In this document: piece by piece, positions 8,582 through 17,569 of the stretch
How the letters are laid out: each line of letters begins with the position of its first letter
Position numbering within the stretch: position 1 is the first letter of the stretch
From: Streptomyces europaeiscabiei
GTDB lineage: Bacteria > Actinomycetota > Actinomycetes > Streptomycetales > Streptomycetaceae
Assembly: GCF_001550375.1 (NCBI RefSeq)
Contig: NZ_LRTR01000103.1
Coordinates: 1-50,016, forward strand
Direction: 5' to 3'
DNA length: 50,016 nucleotides
Position numbers and translations under genes: made by a program
Notes under the pieces: model-generated
Databases searched by the model: none
What the model saw: the letters and a program-made list of their open reading frames with translations, nothing else
Told to the model about the DNA's origin: nothing

Positions 8582-10713
8582 GCACCACCGAACTCCTCAA
8601 GGGCGCGGCCGAGCTGTTCCCCGACGAGGTCGTGACGTCCGCGCACGTACGCCACCTCGACCTGCCGTTCGGCGCCGGGCGCTTCGCGCTCATCACGCTG
8701 GACAACGGTTTCGACCACACCAAGCCGACCACCTTCGGCCCGGCGTCGCTGGCGAACCTGAGCATCGCCCTCGACCAGGTCGAGAAGGAGGCCTCGGCCG
8801 GCGAGATCATCGGTGTCGGTGTCACCGGCAAGCCGTTCATCTTCGCGGTCGGCGCCGACCTCAAGGGCGTCGAGCTGCTGAAGGACCACAAGGACGCGCT
8901 GGCCATCGGCAAGGGCGGCCACGAGGTCTTCAAGCGGCTGTCCGCGCTCGCCGTCCCGACCTTCGCGTACTACAACGGTGCCGCGATGGGCGGTGGCGTC
9001 GAGGTCGGTCTGCACTGCGCGTACCGGACCGTCTCGAAGGCCATCCCGGCGTTCTCCCTCCCCGAGGTCTTCCTCGGGCTGGTCCCGGGCTGGGGCGGCT
9101 GCGCGCTGCTGCCGAACCTGATCGGCGCCGACAAGGCCGTCTCGGTGATCATCGAGAACAGCCTCAACCAGAACAAGCAGCTCAAGGGCCAGCAGGTCTT
9201 CGACCTCGGCATCGCGGACGCGATCTTCGAGGGCGCCGACTTCCTGGAGCAGTCGCTGATCTGGACGGCGAACGTCCTCAAGGGCGACGTCACGGTCGAG
9301 CGTCCCGTCATCGACCGCGGTGAGGCCTGGGACCAGGCCGTCGCCAAGGGCCGGTCCATCGCGGACGGCAAGGTGCACGGGGCGGCCCCGGCCGCGTACC
9401 GCGCGCTGGACATCATCGAGGCCGCGAAGAACGGCGACCTCCAGCAGGGCTTCGACGCCGAGGACGTCGCCCTCGCCGACCTGATCATGGGTGGCGAGCT
9501 GCGCTCCGGCATCTACGCCTTCAACCTGGTGCAGAAGCGAGGCAAGCGCCCCGCCGGTGCCCCGGACAAGTCGCTGGCCCGCCCGGTCACCAAGGTCGGT
9601 GTCGTCGGCGCCGGTCTGATGGCCTCCCAGCTCGCGCTGCTCTTCCTGCGCCGCCTGGAGGTGCCGGTCGTGCTGACCGACATCGACCAGGAGCGCGTCG
9701 ACAAGGGTGTGGGCTACGTCCACGCCGAGATCGAGAAGCTGCTCGGCAAGGGCCGTATCAACCAGGACAAGGCCAACCGCCTCAAGGCCCTGGTCACCGG
9801 TGTCCTGGACAAGGCCGAGGGCTTCGCGGACGCGGACTTCATCATCGAGGCCGTGTTCGAGGAGATCGGCGTCAAGCAGCAGGTGTTCGCGGAGGTCGAG
9901 GCGGTCGCCCCGGCGCACGCGATCCTCGCCACCAACACCTCCTCGCTGTCGGTCACCGAGATGGCGTCGAAGCTGAAGAACCCCGAGCGGGTCGTCGGCT
10001 TCCACTTCTTCAACCCGGTCGCGATCCTGCCGCTGCTGGAGATCGTCCGGGGCGAGACGACGGACGACGCCTCCCTCGCCACGGCCTTCGCCGTCGCCAA
10101 GAAGCTGAAGAAGACCGCGGTGCTGGTGAAGGACGCCCCGGCGTTCGTCGTGAACCGCATCCTCACCCGCTTCATGGGCGAGATCCAGAACGTCATCGAC
10201 GAGGGCACGCCGGTCGAGGTCGCCGAGAAGGCGGTCGAGCCGCTGGGTCTGCCGATGTCGCCGCTGGTGCTCCTGGAGCTGGTCGGCCCGGCCATCGGTC
10301 TGCATGTCTCGGAGACCCTCAACCGGGCCTTCCCGGACCGCTTCACCGTGTCCCCGAACCTCGCCGCGGTCGTCAAGGCCGGCAAGCGCGGCTTCTACGT
10401 CTACTCCGCGGAGAACGGCTTCAAGCCGGAGCTGGACCCCGAGGTCGCCGCGCTCCTCGAGCAGGGCGACTCCGTCCTGTCCGAGGAGCAGGTGCGGGCC
10501 CGTGTCCTCGACGCCGTCGCCCAGGAGATCGGGCTCATGCTCGACGAGGGTGTCGTCGCCGAGGCGCAGGACATCGACCTCTGCCTGATCACCGGCGCCG
10601 GCTGGCCCTTCCACCTGGGCGGCATCACGCCGTACCTGGACCGTGAGGGCGTCAGCGAGCGGGTGAACGGCAAGAAGTTCCTGGAGGCCGGGGTGGCTTC
10701 GGTCCCCGCGTAA
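8578..10713 (+). CDS. fadB: Fatty acid oxidation complex alpha subunit (enoyl-CoA hydratase / 3-hydroxyacyl-CoA dehydrogenase)
   Basis: A 711-residue bifunctional enzyme for the middle steps of beta-oxidation. Residues about 20-310 are a crotonase-fold hydratase with oxyanion-hole Gly-rich stretch and the two catalytic Glu: E142 in GGGVEVGLHC and E163 in LPEVFLGLVPG. From about 335 comes the NAD-binding dehydrogenase: VGVVGAGLMASQLA (Rossmann glycine motif), ATNTSSLS, GFHFFNPV with the catalytic His, and VNRILTRFMGE. Two C-terminal dehydrogenase domains follow. The GTG at 8578 is chosen for the GTGA overlap with fadA; the open frame upstream of it lies inside fadA. The operon ends at a strong hairpin at 10732-10761. 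Confidence 0.93.
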   Translation: MSTTELLKGAAELFPDEVVTSAHVRHLDLPFGAGRFALITLDNGFDHTKPTTFGPASLANLSIALDQVEKEASAGEIIGVGVTGKPFIFAVGADLKGVELLKDHKDALAIGKGGHEVFKRLSALAVPTFAYYNGAAMGGGVEVGLHCAYRTVSKAIPAFSLPEVFLGLVPGWGGCALLPNLIGADKAVSVIIENSLNQNKQLKGQQVFDLGIADAIFEGADFLEQSLIWTANVLKGDVTVERPVIDRGEAWDQAVAKGRSIADGKVHGAAPAAYRALDIIEAAKNGDLQQGFDAEDVALADLIMGGELRSGIYAFNLVQKRGKRPAGAPDKSLARPVTKVGVVGAGLMASQLALLFLRRLEVPVVLTDIDQERVDKGVGYVHAEIEKLLGKGRINQDKANRLKALVTGVLDKAEGFADADFIIEAVFEEIGVKQQVFAEVEAVAPAHAILATNTSSLSVTEMASKLKNPERVVGFHFFNPVAILPLLEIVRGETTDDASLATAFAVAKKLKKTAVLVKDAPAFVVNRILTRFMGEIQNVIDEGTPVEVAEKAVEPLGLPMSPLVLLELVGPAIGLHVSETLNRAFPDRFTVSPNLAAVVKAGKRGFYVYSAENGFKPELDPEVAALLEQGDSVLSEEQVRARVLDAVAQEIGLMLDEGVVAEAQDIDLCLITGAGWPFHLGGITPYLDREGVSERVNGKKFLEAGVASVPA

Positions 10714-10731
10714 CGGTCGTACGGGTATCAG

Positions 10732-10761
10732 GAGGGCCTCCGCTTTCGGGCGGAGGCCCTC
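10732..10761 (+). terminator. Terminator of the fadAB operon
   Basis: A perfect 12-bp stem, GAGGGCCTCCGC and GCGGAGGCCCTC, with the loop TTTCGG, placed 19 bp after the fadB stop. There is only a weak T-rich tail (TGCTCTTG), as is common in Streptomyces terminators. Confidence 0.85.
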
Positions 10762-10846
10762 TGCTCTTGTCCACCCCGGCGGTCGACGACGTTCGTGGCC
10801 ATGGCCCCGCAGACGGTGCGGCCGCCCGGCATGCGACCCTGGCCCC

Positions 10847-11221
10847 ATGGACGACCCCCTGCTCGTGATCGTCGACGCCGCCAACGTCATCGGCTCCGTG
10901 CCCGACGGCTGGTGGCGCGACCGACGCGGCGCGGCGGAACGCCTGCGCGACCGGCTCGCCCGGGACGGGGTCCCCGGCCGGGACGGGCCCGTCGAACTCG
11001 TGATGGTCGTCGAGGGCGCCGCGCGCGCAGTGGCACCGGTACCGGGCGTACGGGTCGAGGCGGCCCCTCGCAGCGGGGACGACCGCATCGTGGAACTCGT
11101 CGCCGCGAAGGCCCACGACCGCCCCTGCCTGGTGGTCACCGCCGACCGCGAACTGCGGCGCAGAGTGGTCGAGTTGGGTGCCGAGGTGACCGGGCCGCGA
11201 ACAATTCGCGGCGCGTCCTGA
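10847..11221 (+). CDS. NYN/PIN-like domain protein
   Basis: A 124-residue protein that appears to be a single PIN-like NYN domain, the fold of small metal-dependent RNases. It begins with a hydrophobic strand and Asp (LLVIVDAANVIGS), has a central SGDDRIVELVA and ends with LVVTADRELRRRVVELGAEVTGP; these carry the spaced acidic residues expected of the active site. In bacteria such proteins cut RNA or interact with the ribosome, but the substrate here is unknown. No ribosome-binding site is obvious before the ATG, so it may be leaderless or start elsewhere. It stands alone between the fadAB terminator and a convergent permease gene. Confidence 0.7.
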   Translation: MDDPLLVIVDAANVIGSVPDGWWRDRRGAAERLRDRLARDGVPGRDGPVELVMVVEGAARAVAPVPGVRVEAAPRSGDDRIVELVAAKAHDRPCLVVTADRELRRRVVELGAEVTGPRTIRGAS

Positions 11222-11348
11222 AGGGTCGTCAGCCCGCCCTGCGGGGCAGGGGTGCGCCCCCGGCCGCGCGCGACGCGCTCCGGCCCCGCAGTCCCACGGG
11301 AAGCGGGACGCACGGGGCCGGAGGGTCGGCTCGGTCGCGGAGCGGCGA

Positions 11349-12872
11349 CTACTCGGTGCCGCGTCCCGGTGGCTTGAGCGTCCCACCCGCCCCGCTCTCC
11401 TCCTGACGTCCGAGACGGCTGTGCGAGCGGCCGTAGACGAAGTAGACGAGGAAGCCGAGGAGCATCCAGCCGGCGAAGCGCAGCCAGGTCTCTGTGGGCA
11501 GGTTGAGCATCAGCCACAGCGAGGCGCACACCGACAGGATCGGGATGAACGGCACCCAGGGGGTACGGAACGCCCGGGGCAGGTCGGGGCGGGTCCGGCG
11601 GAGGATGATCACGCCGATCGCGACGACCACGAAGGCGAACAGCGTGCCGATGTTCACCAGCTCGGCCAGCTCGCTCAGCGGGGTGAAGCCCGCGAGGATC
11701 GCGATGACCACACCGAGCAGGATGGTCGGCCGGTGCGGGGTCTTGAACCGGGGGTGGACGCGGGAGAAGAAACGCGGCAGCAGCCCGTCGCGGCTCATCG
11801 CGAAGAACACCCGGGTCTGGCCGAGCAGCAGGATCATGCACACGGTCGTCAGGCCGACGGCGGCGCCGAAGCTGATGAAGCCCGCGAACCACGGGTGCCC
11901 GGTGGCCTTGAAGGCGTCGGCGAGCGGCGCGGTCACCGACAGCTTCGTGTAGTGCTGCATGCCGGTGACGACGATCGACACCGCCACGTACAGCGTGGTG
12001 CAGATGATGAGGGAGCCGATGATGCCCCGGGGCATGTCCCGCTGCGGGTTCTTCGTCTCCTCGGCGGCGGTGGCGACGACGTCGAAGCCGATGAACGCGA
12101 AGAAGACGACGGAGGCGGCCGTGAAGATGCCCATCACACCGAAGTTGGAGGGCGCCCAGCCGAACATCAGCTGGATGAGCGGCGACTGGAGGCTGTCGCC
12201 CGCGTCCACCGCCTGGGCCTTCGGGACGAACGGGTCGTAGTTGCGACTCTCGACGAAGAAGGCGCCCGCGATGATCACGGTCAGGACGACCGTCACCTTG
12301 ATGGCGACGACGACGGAGGTGACGCGCGCGGAGAGCTTGGTGCCGATCACGAGGATGGCGGTGAGGATCAGGACGAGCGCGGCGGCGAGGATGTCGAAGC
12401 CGAAGCCGTCGGCCCCGTCTCTCGTGCTGAGCGCGGCCGGCAGCTCCCAGCCCGCGTTGGCCAGCAGCGAATGGATGTAGCCGGACCAGCCGACGGCCAC
12501 CACCGCCGTCCCCAGCGCGAACTCCAGGACCAGGTCCCAGCCGATGATCCAGGCGGGCAGTTCTCCGAGGGAGGCGTACGAGAAGGTGTACGCGGACCCG
12601 GCGACCGGGACCGTGGACGCGAACTCCGCGTAACACAGGGCGGCGAGCGCGCAGACGACGCCGGCCACGACGAAGGCGAGGGCCACGGCGGGACCGGCGT
12701 TGTTCTTGGCCACCGTGCCGGTGAGGACGAAGATGCCGGTGCCGATGATGACACCGACGCCGAAGACGGTCAGATCCAGCGCGGACAAGGACTTCTTGAG
12801 CGCGTGTTCTGGTTCCTCCGTATCGAGGATGGACTGCTCGACCTTCTTCGTCCGGAAGAGTGTGCTGCTCAC
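11349..12872 (-). CDS. Amino acid permease, APC superfamily (cationic amino acid transporter type)
   Basis: A 507-residue membrane transporter with 12 or more hydrophobic segments. The N-terminal signature LTVFGVGVIIGTGIFVLTG (first membrane helix with the unwound Gly-rich substrate site) and YAEFASTVPVAGSAYTFSYA are typical of APC family amino acid/proton symporters, and the late segment RVFFAMSRDGLLP fits the CAT-like branch. The GTG at 12872 is chosen because GGGAGG stands seven bases upstream; the frame extends further but without a better site. A terminator-like hairpin at 12959-12998 separates it from dxs upstream. It is probably transcribed alone; the transported amino acid cannot be told. 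Confidence 0.87.
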   Translation of the reverse strand: MSSTLFRTKKVEQSILDTEEPEHALKKSLSALDLTVFGVGVIIGTGIFVLTGTVAKNNAGPAVALAFVVAGVVCALAALCYAEFASTVPVAGSAYTFSYASLGELPAWIIGWDLVLEFALGTAVVAVGWSGYIHSLLANAGWELPAALSTRDGADGFGFDILAAALVLILTAILVIGTKLSARVTSVVVAIKVTVVLTVIIAGAFFVESRNYDPFVPKAQAVDAGDSLQSPLIQLMFGWAPSNFGVMGIFTAASVVFFAFIGFDVVATAAEETKNPQRDMPRGIIGSLIICTTLYVAVSIVVTGMQHYTKLSVTAPLADAFKATGHPWFAGFISFGAAVGLTTVCMILLLGQTRVFFAMSRDGLLPRFFSRVHPRFKTPHRPTILLGVVIAILAGFTPLSELAELVNIGTLFAFVVVAIGVIILRRTRPDLPRAFRTPWVPFIPILSVCASLWLMLNLPTETWLRFAGWMLLGFLVYFVYGRSHSRLGRQEESGAGGTLKPPGRGTE

Positions 12873-12958
12873 AGGCGTACCTCCCACGCTTGTCGTCCTC
12901 GACATGATCGAGAGGGGGCGTGTTCCGTATGCCCCGGCGCGAGTGGTTTCACGCGAAT

Positions 12959-12998
12959 GGGCCGGTCTCACCACCGTAAAGGATGGTGAAACCGGCCC
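12959..12998 (-). terminator. Terminator of dxs
   Basis: A long hairpin with arms GGGCCGGT and ACCGGCCC (12959-12966, 12991-12998), one mismatch, then TCACCA and TGGTGA, and a 10-base loop. It lies 20 bp after the dxs stop codon (leftward) and before the permease gene. Confidence 0.8.
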
Positions 12999-13018
12999 GA
13001 ACAGCCCAGTCGGACACG

Positions 13019-14938
13019 TCAGTCGCGCGCGGGCTCCACCTCTGCGGCGGCGTCGCCGAACCGGCCGTCGATCCTGGAGACCAGCCCGGTGACCTGGCGG
13101 GCGATGTCGGGCGCGGTGAGCCCGATCTCGGCCAGGACCTCGGCGCGGGTGGCGTGGTCGAGGAAGCGGGGCGGGATGCCGAAGTCACGCAGCGGGATGT
13201 CGACGCCCGCGTCGCGCAGCGCCTGGGCGACAGCCGAGCCGACCCCGCCGACGCGGGAGTTGTCCTCGACCGTGACGACCACGCGGTGCTTGTCGGCGAG
13301 CGGTGCCATGTGCTCGTCGACCGGCTTGACCCAGCGCGGGTCGACGACGGTCGTGGTGATGCCCTGCTTGTCGAGCAGGGTCGCGATCTCCAGGCACATC
13401 GGCGCGAGGGCGCCGACGGAGACGAGGAGCACGTCCGGGGTGTCGGTGCCCGGCTCACGCAGCACGTCCATGCCGCCGACGCGGCGCAGGGCGGGTACGG
13501 CGGGGCCGACGGCGCCCTTGGAGAAGCGCACCACGGTCGGCGCGTCCGTGACCTCGACGGCCTCGCGCAGCTGGGCGCGAACCTGGTCGGCGTCTCGTGG
13601 CGCGGCGAGCCTGAGCCCCGGTACGACCTGGAGGATCGACATGTCCCACATGCCGTTGTGCGAGGCCCCGTCGGTGCCGGTGACGCCGGCCCGGTCGAGC
13701 ACGAAGGTCACACCGCACTTGTGCAGGGCCACATCCATCAGCACCTGGTCGAAGGCGCGGTTGAGGAAGGTGGCGTACACCGCGAAGACGGGGTGCACTC
13801 CGCCCGTGGCGAGGCCCGCCGCGGACACGGCGCCGTGCTGCTCGGCGATGCCGACGTCGTACACGCGCTCGGGGAAGGCCTTGGCGAACTTGTCGAGCCC
13901 GACGGGCTGGAGCATGGCCGCCGTGATGGCGACGATGTCCTCGCGCTCCTTGCCGAGCTTCACCATCTCCTCGCCGAAGACGGAGGTCCAGTCGGCGCCG
14001 GAGGAGGCGATCGGCAGACCGGTGTCCGGGTGGATCTTGCCGACGGCGTGGAAGCGGTCCGCCTCGTCCTGGAGTGCGGGCTGGTAACCGCGGCCCTTCT
14101 CGGTGAGGCAGTGCACGATGACCGGCCCGCCGAACCGCTTGGCGCGGGCGAGCGCGGACTCCAGGGCCTCGATGTCGTGCCCGTCGATCGGCCCGAGGTA
14201 CTTGAGCCCGAGGTCCTCGAACATGCCCTGCGGGGCGATGAAGTCCTTCAGCCCCTTCTTGGCGCCGTGCAGCGTCTCGTAGAGCGGCCTGCCGACGACG
14301 GGCGTCCGCTCCAGCAGGTCCTTGCCACGGGCCAGGAACCGCTCGTAGCCGTCGGTGGTCCGCAGGGTGGCCAGGTGGTTGGCGAGCCCGCCGATGGTCG
14401 GCGCGTACGACCGCTCGTTGTCGTTGACGACGATGACCAGGGGCCGGTCCTTGGCGTCGGCGATGTTGTTGAGCGCCTCCCAGGCCATACCGCCGGTGAG
14501 GGCGCCGTCGCCGATGACCGCGACCACGTGGTCGTCGCGTTTCAGCACCTGGTTGGCCTTGGCGAGGCCGTCGGCCCAGCCCAGCACCGTGGAGGCGTGG
14601 CTGTTCTCGATGACGTCGTGCTCGGACTCGGCCTGCGAGGGGTAGCCGGAGAGGCCGCCCTTCATCTTCAGCCTGGAGAAGTCCTGACGACCGGTGAGCA
14701 GCTTGTGGACGTAGGACTGGTGGCCCGTGTCCCAGAGCACTTTGTCCTTGGGCGAGTCGAAGACCCGGTGCAGGGCGATGGTCAGCTCGACCACGCCGAG
14801 GTTCGGGCCGAGGTGACCGCCGGTCTTCGACACCGCCTCGACGAGGAAGGTCCGGATCTCCTCCGCCAGCTGGTCCAGTTGCTCCAGACTGAGCCGGTCC
14901 AGATCGCGCGGTCCCCTGATGCGGGTCAGCAGCGGCAC
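13019..14938 (-). CDS. dxs: 1-deoxy-D-xylulose-5-phosphate synthase
   Basis: A 639-residue thiamine-diphosphate enzyme that joins pyruvate and glyceraldehyde 3-phosphate, the first step of the MEP route to isoprenoids. Seen: [18 protein letters not shown] near the N-terminus, the ThDP/metal motif [16 protein letters not shown], the transketolase-like pyrimidine domain with [17 protein letters not shown] (catalytic Glu), and the C-terminal domain with [15 protein letters not shown]. The length is that of the family. The GTG start at 14938 has AAGGAGG at good spacing. It has its own terminator downstream (12959-12998). A possible -10 (TAGACT, leftward, 14987-14992) lies about 50 bp upstream of the start. 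Confidence 0.95.
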   Translation of the reverse strand: MPLLTRIRGPRDLDRLSLEQLDQLAEEIRTFLVEAVSKTGGHLGPNLGVVELTIALHRVFDSPKDKVLWDTGHQSYVHKLLTGRQDFSRLKMKGGLSGYPSQAESEHDVIENSHASTVLGWADGLAKANQVLKRDDHVVAVIGDGALTGGMAWEALNNIADAKDRPLVIVVNDNERSYAPTIGGLANHLATLRTTDGYERFLARGKDLLERTPVVGRPLYETLHGAKKGLKDFIAPQGMFEDLGLKYLGPIDGHDIEALESALARAKRFGGPVIVHCLTEKGRGYQPALQDEADRFHAVGKIHPDTGLPIASSGADWTSVFGEEMVKLGKEREDIVAITAAMLQPVGLDKFAKAFPERVYDVGIAEQHGAVSAAGLATGGVHPVFAVYATFLNRAFDQVLMDVALHKCGVTFVLDRAGVTGTDGASHNGMWDMSILQVVPGLRLAAPRDADQVRAQLREAVEVTDAPTVVRFSKGAVGPAVPALRRVGGMDVLREPGTDTPDVLLVSVGALAPMCLEIATLLDKQGITTTVVDPRWVKPVDEHMAPLADKHRVVVTVEDNSRVGGVGSAVAQALRDAGVDIPLRDFGIPPRFLDHATRAEVLAEIGLTAPDIARQVTGLVSRIDGRFGDAAAEVEPARD

Positions 14939-15238
14939 CCGTGCCTCCTTGCGATAGTGCTGTTCGAGCGTTACCGGGCTCGTCGAAGTCTAATCTTCCG
15001 CGCACACGGCCGACCGCCGGGCGGTCGACTCCTACGTCACCCGAACGGCCGTAAACCATCCTGCGCAGACGTACCCGTACGAAACGTCCGACAACAACGA
15101 GAAGTGCCCGGCGTCAGAATCGACACCGAGCACTTGTTCGTCAAGGCGACTGCGGCGCCCTGTTCTCAGGGGCGCGGGGAACTGCGCGACCAGCCACGAA
15201 CGGCCGGCACTCGCGAACTCACCGCACCCCCATGGCGC
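14939..15238. other. Intergenic region between xylH 3' end and dxs start
   Basis: Three hundred bases without a gene. It holds the leftward dxs promoter region (candidate -10 at 14987-14992), a hairpin with arms AAGTGC and GCACTT (15102-15135) and one dispersed repeat (15168-15199). No coding sequence is evident. Confidence 0.6.
15168..15199 (-). repeat. Dispersed 3'-flank hairpin repeat, copy 3
   Basis: On the leftward strand it reads TCGTGGCTGGTCGCGC, then AGTTCCCCGCGCCCCT. It stands 40 bp downstream of the xylH stop, in the same orientation relative to the gene as the other copies. This is near the consensus form of the repeat. Confidence 0.7.
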
Positions 15239-16570
15239 CTAGGCGCGACCAGCGGCCTTCTGGCTCCTGCGGCTGACGGAGTCGATGACCACCGCACCCA
15301 GGAGCACCGCACCCGTGATCATGTACTGGATCGAGGTGTTCATGTTCAGCAGGTTGAGGCCCGTCTGGATCGACTGGATGACGAGCATGCCCAGCAGCGC
15401 GGACCACACCGACCCCCGCCCGCCGAAGAGGCTGGTGCCACCGATGACGGCCGCGGCGATAGCGAGCATCAGGACGTTGCCGCCACCGGCGGACAGTGTT
15501 GCGCTCGCGGTCTGACCAGCGAAGAACATGCCGCCGATCGCCGCGAAGCCACCGGAGATGGCGAACACGGTGATCCGGATCATCGGCACGTTGATACCGG
15601 CACGGCGGGCGGCCTCGATGCCGCCACCGACCGCGAACACCTGGCGGCCGTAGGTCGTACGACGCAGCACGAAGTCGACGATCACCAACGCCGCAAGGAA
15701 GATCACCAGCGCGTTGGAGACACCGGATGCGTCGTTGAGCACGGCGGCGGCGACGAAGGACACGACGGCGAGCGCGCCGACCCGCAGCAGGATCTCGCTG
15801 GTCGGCCGGAACGGCACACCCGCAGCCCGACGGCGGCGCTGCTCGTTGATGTTGCCGACGAGGGAGAGCAACACGGCGAGGCCGGCCAGGATGTACGCGC
15901 CGATGATGGCCTGGTCCATGAAGAAGGAACTCTTGCCGAGCAGATGGACCGGACCCGTGTCGGACGGGATGTTGATCGTGCCGCTGTCACCCAGCATCCA
16001 CAGCATCACGCCGTTCCAGCCGAGGAAGCCAGCCAGGGTGACGACGAACGCGGGGACGCCAATCCTGGCGAAGAACCAGCCCTGCAGTGCGCCGATGGCG
16101 ATGCCGGTGAGGATCGCGAGGACCAGCGCCAACCAGGAGCCCATGCCGTGGTTCACCGCGAGCACGGCGAACACGGTGGAGGCCAGACCGCTGACCGAGC
16201 CCACGGACAGGTCGATCTCGCCGAGCAACAGCACGAAGACCAGGCCGATGGCGAGCATGCCGGTGGCCGAGAGGAAGTAGCTGATGTCCGAGAGGTTGTC
16301 GGCGCTCAGGAAGAGGTCGTTCTGGAGCTGGAAGATCGTCCAGATGACGATCAGGCCGATGACCACCGGCAGCGAGCCCAGCTCGCCGCCCTTCACCTTA
16401 CGCTTGAACTCGGTGACGTAACCCTTGAGGCCCTCTTCGCGGACCAGCAGACGCGGGTCGACGACAGTGACCGGCGCGGCCGTGGGGTCGTCGGCGGGGG
16501 CGACCGTGGTCTGGTCCTCCGCGGCGCCCTTCAGGGAATCGCTCTTCACGGTCTTGGACGTGTCGCTCAC
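15239..16570 (-). CDS. xylH: Sugar ABC transporter permease, CUT2 type (xylose)
   Basis: A 443-residue membrane protein of the XylH/RbsC permease family with about ten hydrophobic segments and a cytoplasmic N-terminus of about 75 residues rich in Asp, Thr and Ala. Typical motifs are LLGEIDLSVGSVSGLAS and the C-terminal AAVIGGTSLFGGRGSVWSAL. It would form the channel of a pentose importer with the ATPase and binding protein encoded upstream. The GTG start at 16570 overlaps the stop of the ATPase gene as GTGA. Order xylF-xylG-xylH behind a Rok7B7-type regulator matches the xylose locus described in S. coelicolor, which is the basis of the gene symbol. Confidence 0.88.
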   Translation of the reverse strand: MSDTSKTVKSDSLKGAAEDQTTVAPADDPTAAPVTVVDPRLLVREEGLKGYVTEFKRKVKGGELGSLPVVIGLIVIWTIFQLQNDLFLSADNLSDISYFLSATGMLAIGLVFVLLLGEIDLSVGSVSGLASTVFAVLAVNHGMGSWLALVLAILTGIAIGALQGWFFARIGVPAFVVTLAGFLGWNGVMLWMLGDSGTINIPSDTGPVHLLGKSSFFMDQAIIGAYILAGLAVLLSLVGNINEQRRRRAAGVPFRPTSEILLRVGALAVVSFVAAAVLNDASGVSNALVIFLAALVIVDFVLRRTTYGRQVFAVGGGIEAARRAGINVPMIRITVFAISGGFAAIGGMFFAGQTASATLSAGGGNVLMLAIAAAVIGGTSLFGGRGSVWSALLGMLVIQSIQTGLNLLNMNTSIQYMITGAVLLGAVVIDSVSRRSQKAAGRA

Positions 16571-17349
16571 TTTGCCGCCTCCGTGGTGCGCCGCCCCGCG
16601 CGACGGGTCACGGCGTTGTCCGTGGCACCCGTGATCGCGGCGATGATCTCTTCGTGACTGGTGTCCTTCACGGAGAAGGAGCCGTTGTTCCTGCCCAGAC
16701 GCAGGACCGCGACGGTGTCCGCGACCGCCTTGACATCGGCCATGTTGTGGCTGATGAGGATGACGGCGAGGTTGCGCTCGCGCAGCCGTTCGACCAGGTC
16801 GAGGACCTGCGCGGTCTGCTCGACGCCGAGGGCGGCGGTGGGCTCGTCCAGGATGACGAGCTTGGGGTCACCGATGAGGGCGCGGGCGATGGCGACGACC
16901 TGGCGCTGACCACCGGAGAGGCTCGCGATCGGGATCCGTACGCTCGGGATCCGGATGGAGAGCGTGGACAGCAGCTCCCGGGAGTTCTTCTCCATCGTCA
17001 CCTCGTCGATGACGCCCCGGTGCAGCAGTTCGCGCCCGAGGTAGAGATTGCCCACGACATCGAGGTTGTCGCAGAGCGCGAGGTCCTGGTAGACCGTCGC
17101 GACGCCGAGTCCCTGGGCGTCGTGCGGCTTGTTGATCTTCACCGGGCCGCCCTGCCACTCGATGACGCCCTCATCGATGGGGTGGACACCCGCGATCGTC
17201 TTGACCAGGGTGGACTTTCCTGCGCCGTTGTCGCCCACCAGGGCGACCACTTCTCCGGCGTGAACCTCCAGATCGACGTCGGTGAGTGCCTGCACCGCAC
17301 CGAATCGCTTGGAGACTCCGCGCAACGCCAACACGGGCGTAGCGGACAC
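16567..17349 (-). CDS. xylG: Sugar ABC transporter ATPase, single domain (xylose)
   Basis: A 260-residue ATPase subunit. Motifs in order: Walker A GDNGAGKST, Q-loop in VYQDLAL, signature LSGGQRQVVAIARAL, Walker B LVILDEPTAAL, and the switch His in LISHNM. It has one nucleotide-binding domain only, about half the length of Escherichia coli XylG or RbsA, which are fused tandem ATPases; two copies would be needed per transporter. The GTG at 17349 is chosen because GAAGGAG lies nine bases before it, whereas the ATG at 17358 directly abuts that site. It follows the xylF terminator-like hairpin, so its expression is probably a fraction of that of xylF. Confidence 0.88.
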   Translation of the reverse strand: MSATPVLALRGVSKRFGAVQALTDVDLEVHAGEVVALVGDNGAGKSTLVKTIAGVHPIDEGVIEWQGGPVKINKPHDAQGLGVATVYQDLALCDNLDVVGNLYLGRELLHRGVIDEVTMEKNSRELLSTLSIRIPSVRIPIASLSGGQRQVVAIARALIGDPKLVILDEPTAALGVEQTAQVLDLVERLRERNLAVILISHNMADVKAVADTVAVLRLGRNNGSFSVKDTSHEEIIAAITGATDNAVTRRAGRRTTEAAK

Positions 17350-17498
17350 GTGAACCATCTCCTTCGCCGCCTGACCGGCGGGGATGCCGCGCTTGAAACC
17401 AGGCGCGGAGGAATGTGCGGGCCCCGTGCACAGGGGCCGTCGCACAGGGCTTACAAGGTGAGCATGCGGGTGTCCGCTGCTCTGTCGACAGCGGTTCC

Positions 17499-17548
17499 GT
17501 CCGGCGCCCGCCCCGGAAGCGGGGTATGAGGTGGGGCGGGCGCCGGAC
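17499..17548 (-). terminator. Terminator/attenuator between xylF and xylG
   Basis: A perfect 16-bp stem (GTCCGGCGCCCGCCCC at 17499-17514 with its complement at 17533-17548) and an 18-base loop, 22 bp after the xylF stop. Its place inside the operon suggests partial termination or 3' protection of the xylF message so that binding protein is made in excess. Confidence 0.75.
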
Positions 17549-17569
17549 AGGCTCAGCGGGCCGGAGTGA

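Noticed and set aside
8488..12636. A 1382-codon open frame on the minus strand across fadAB
   Set aside because: It is antisense to fadA/fadB and the NYN gene and runs into a shifted frame of the permease; its product is compositionally abnormal (Asp/Glu/Arg/Leu-rich), a normal side effect of very high GC.
12983..16657. A 1224-codon open frame on the plus strand
   Set aside because: It lies opposite dxs and xylH, both of which have complete family motifs; the plus-strand product has no recognisable domain.
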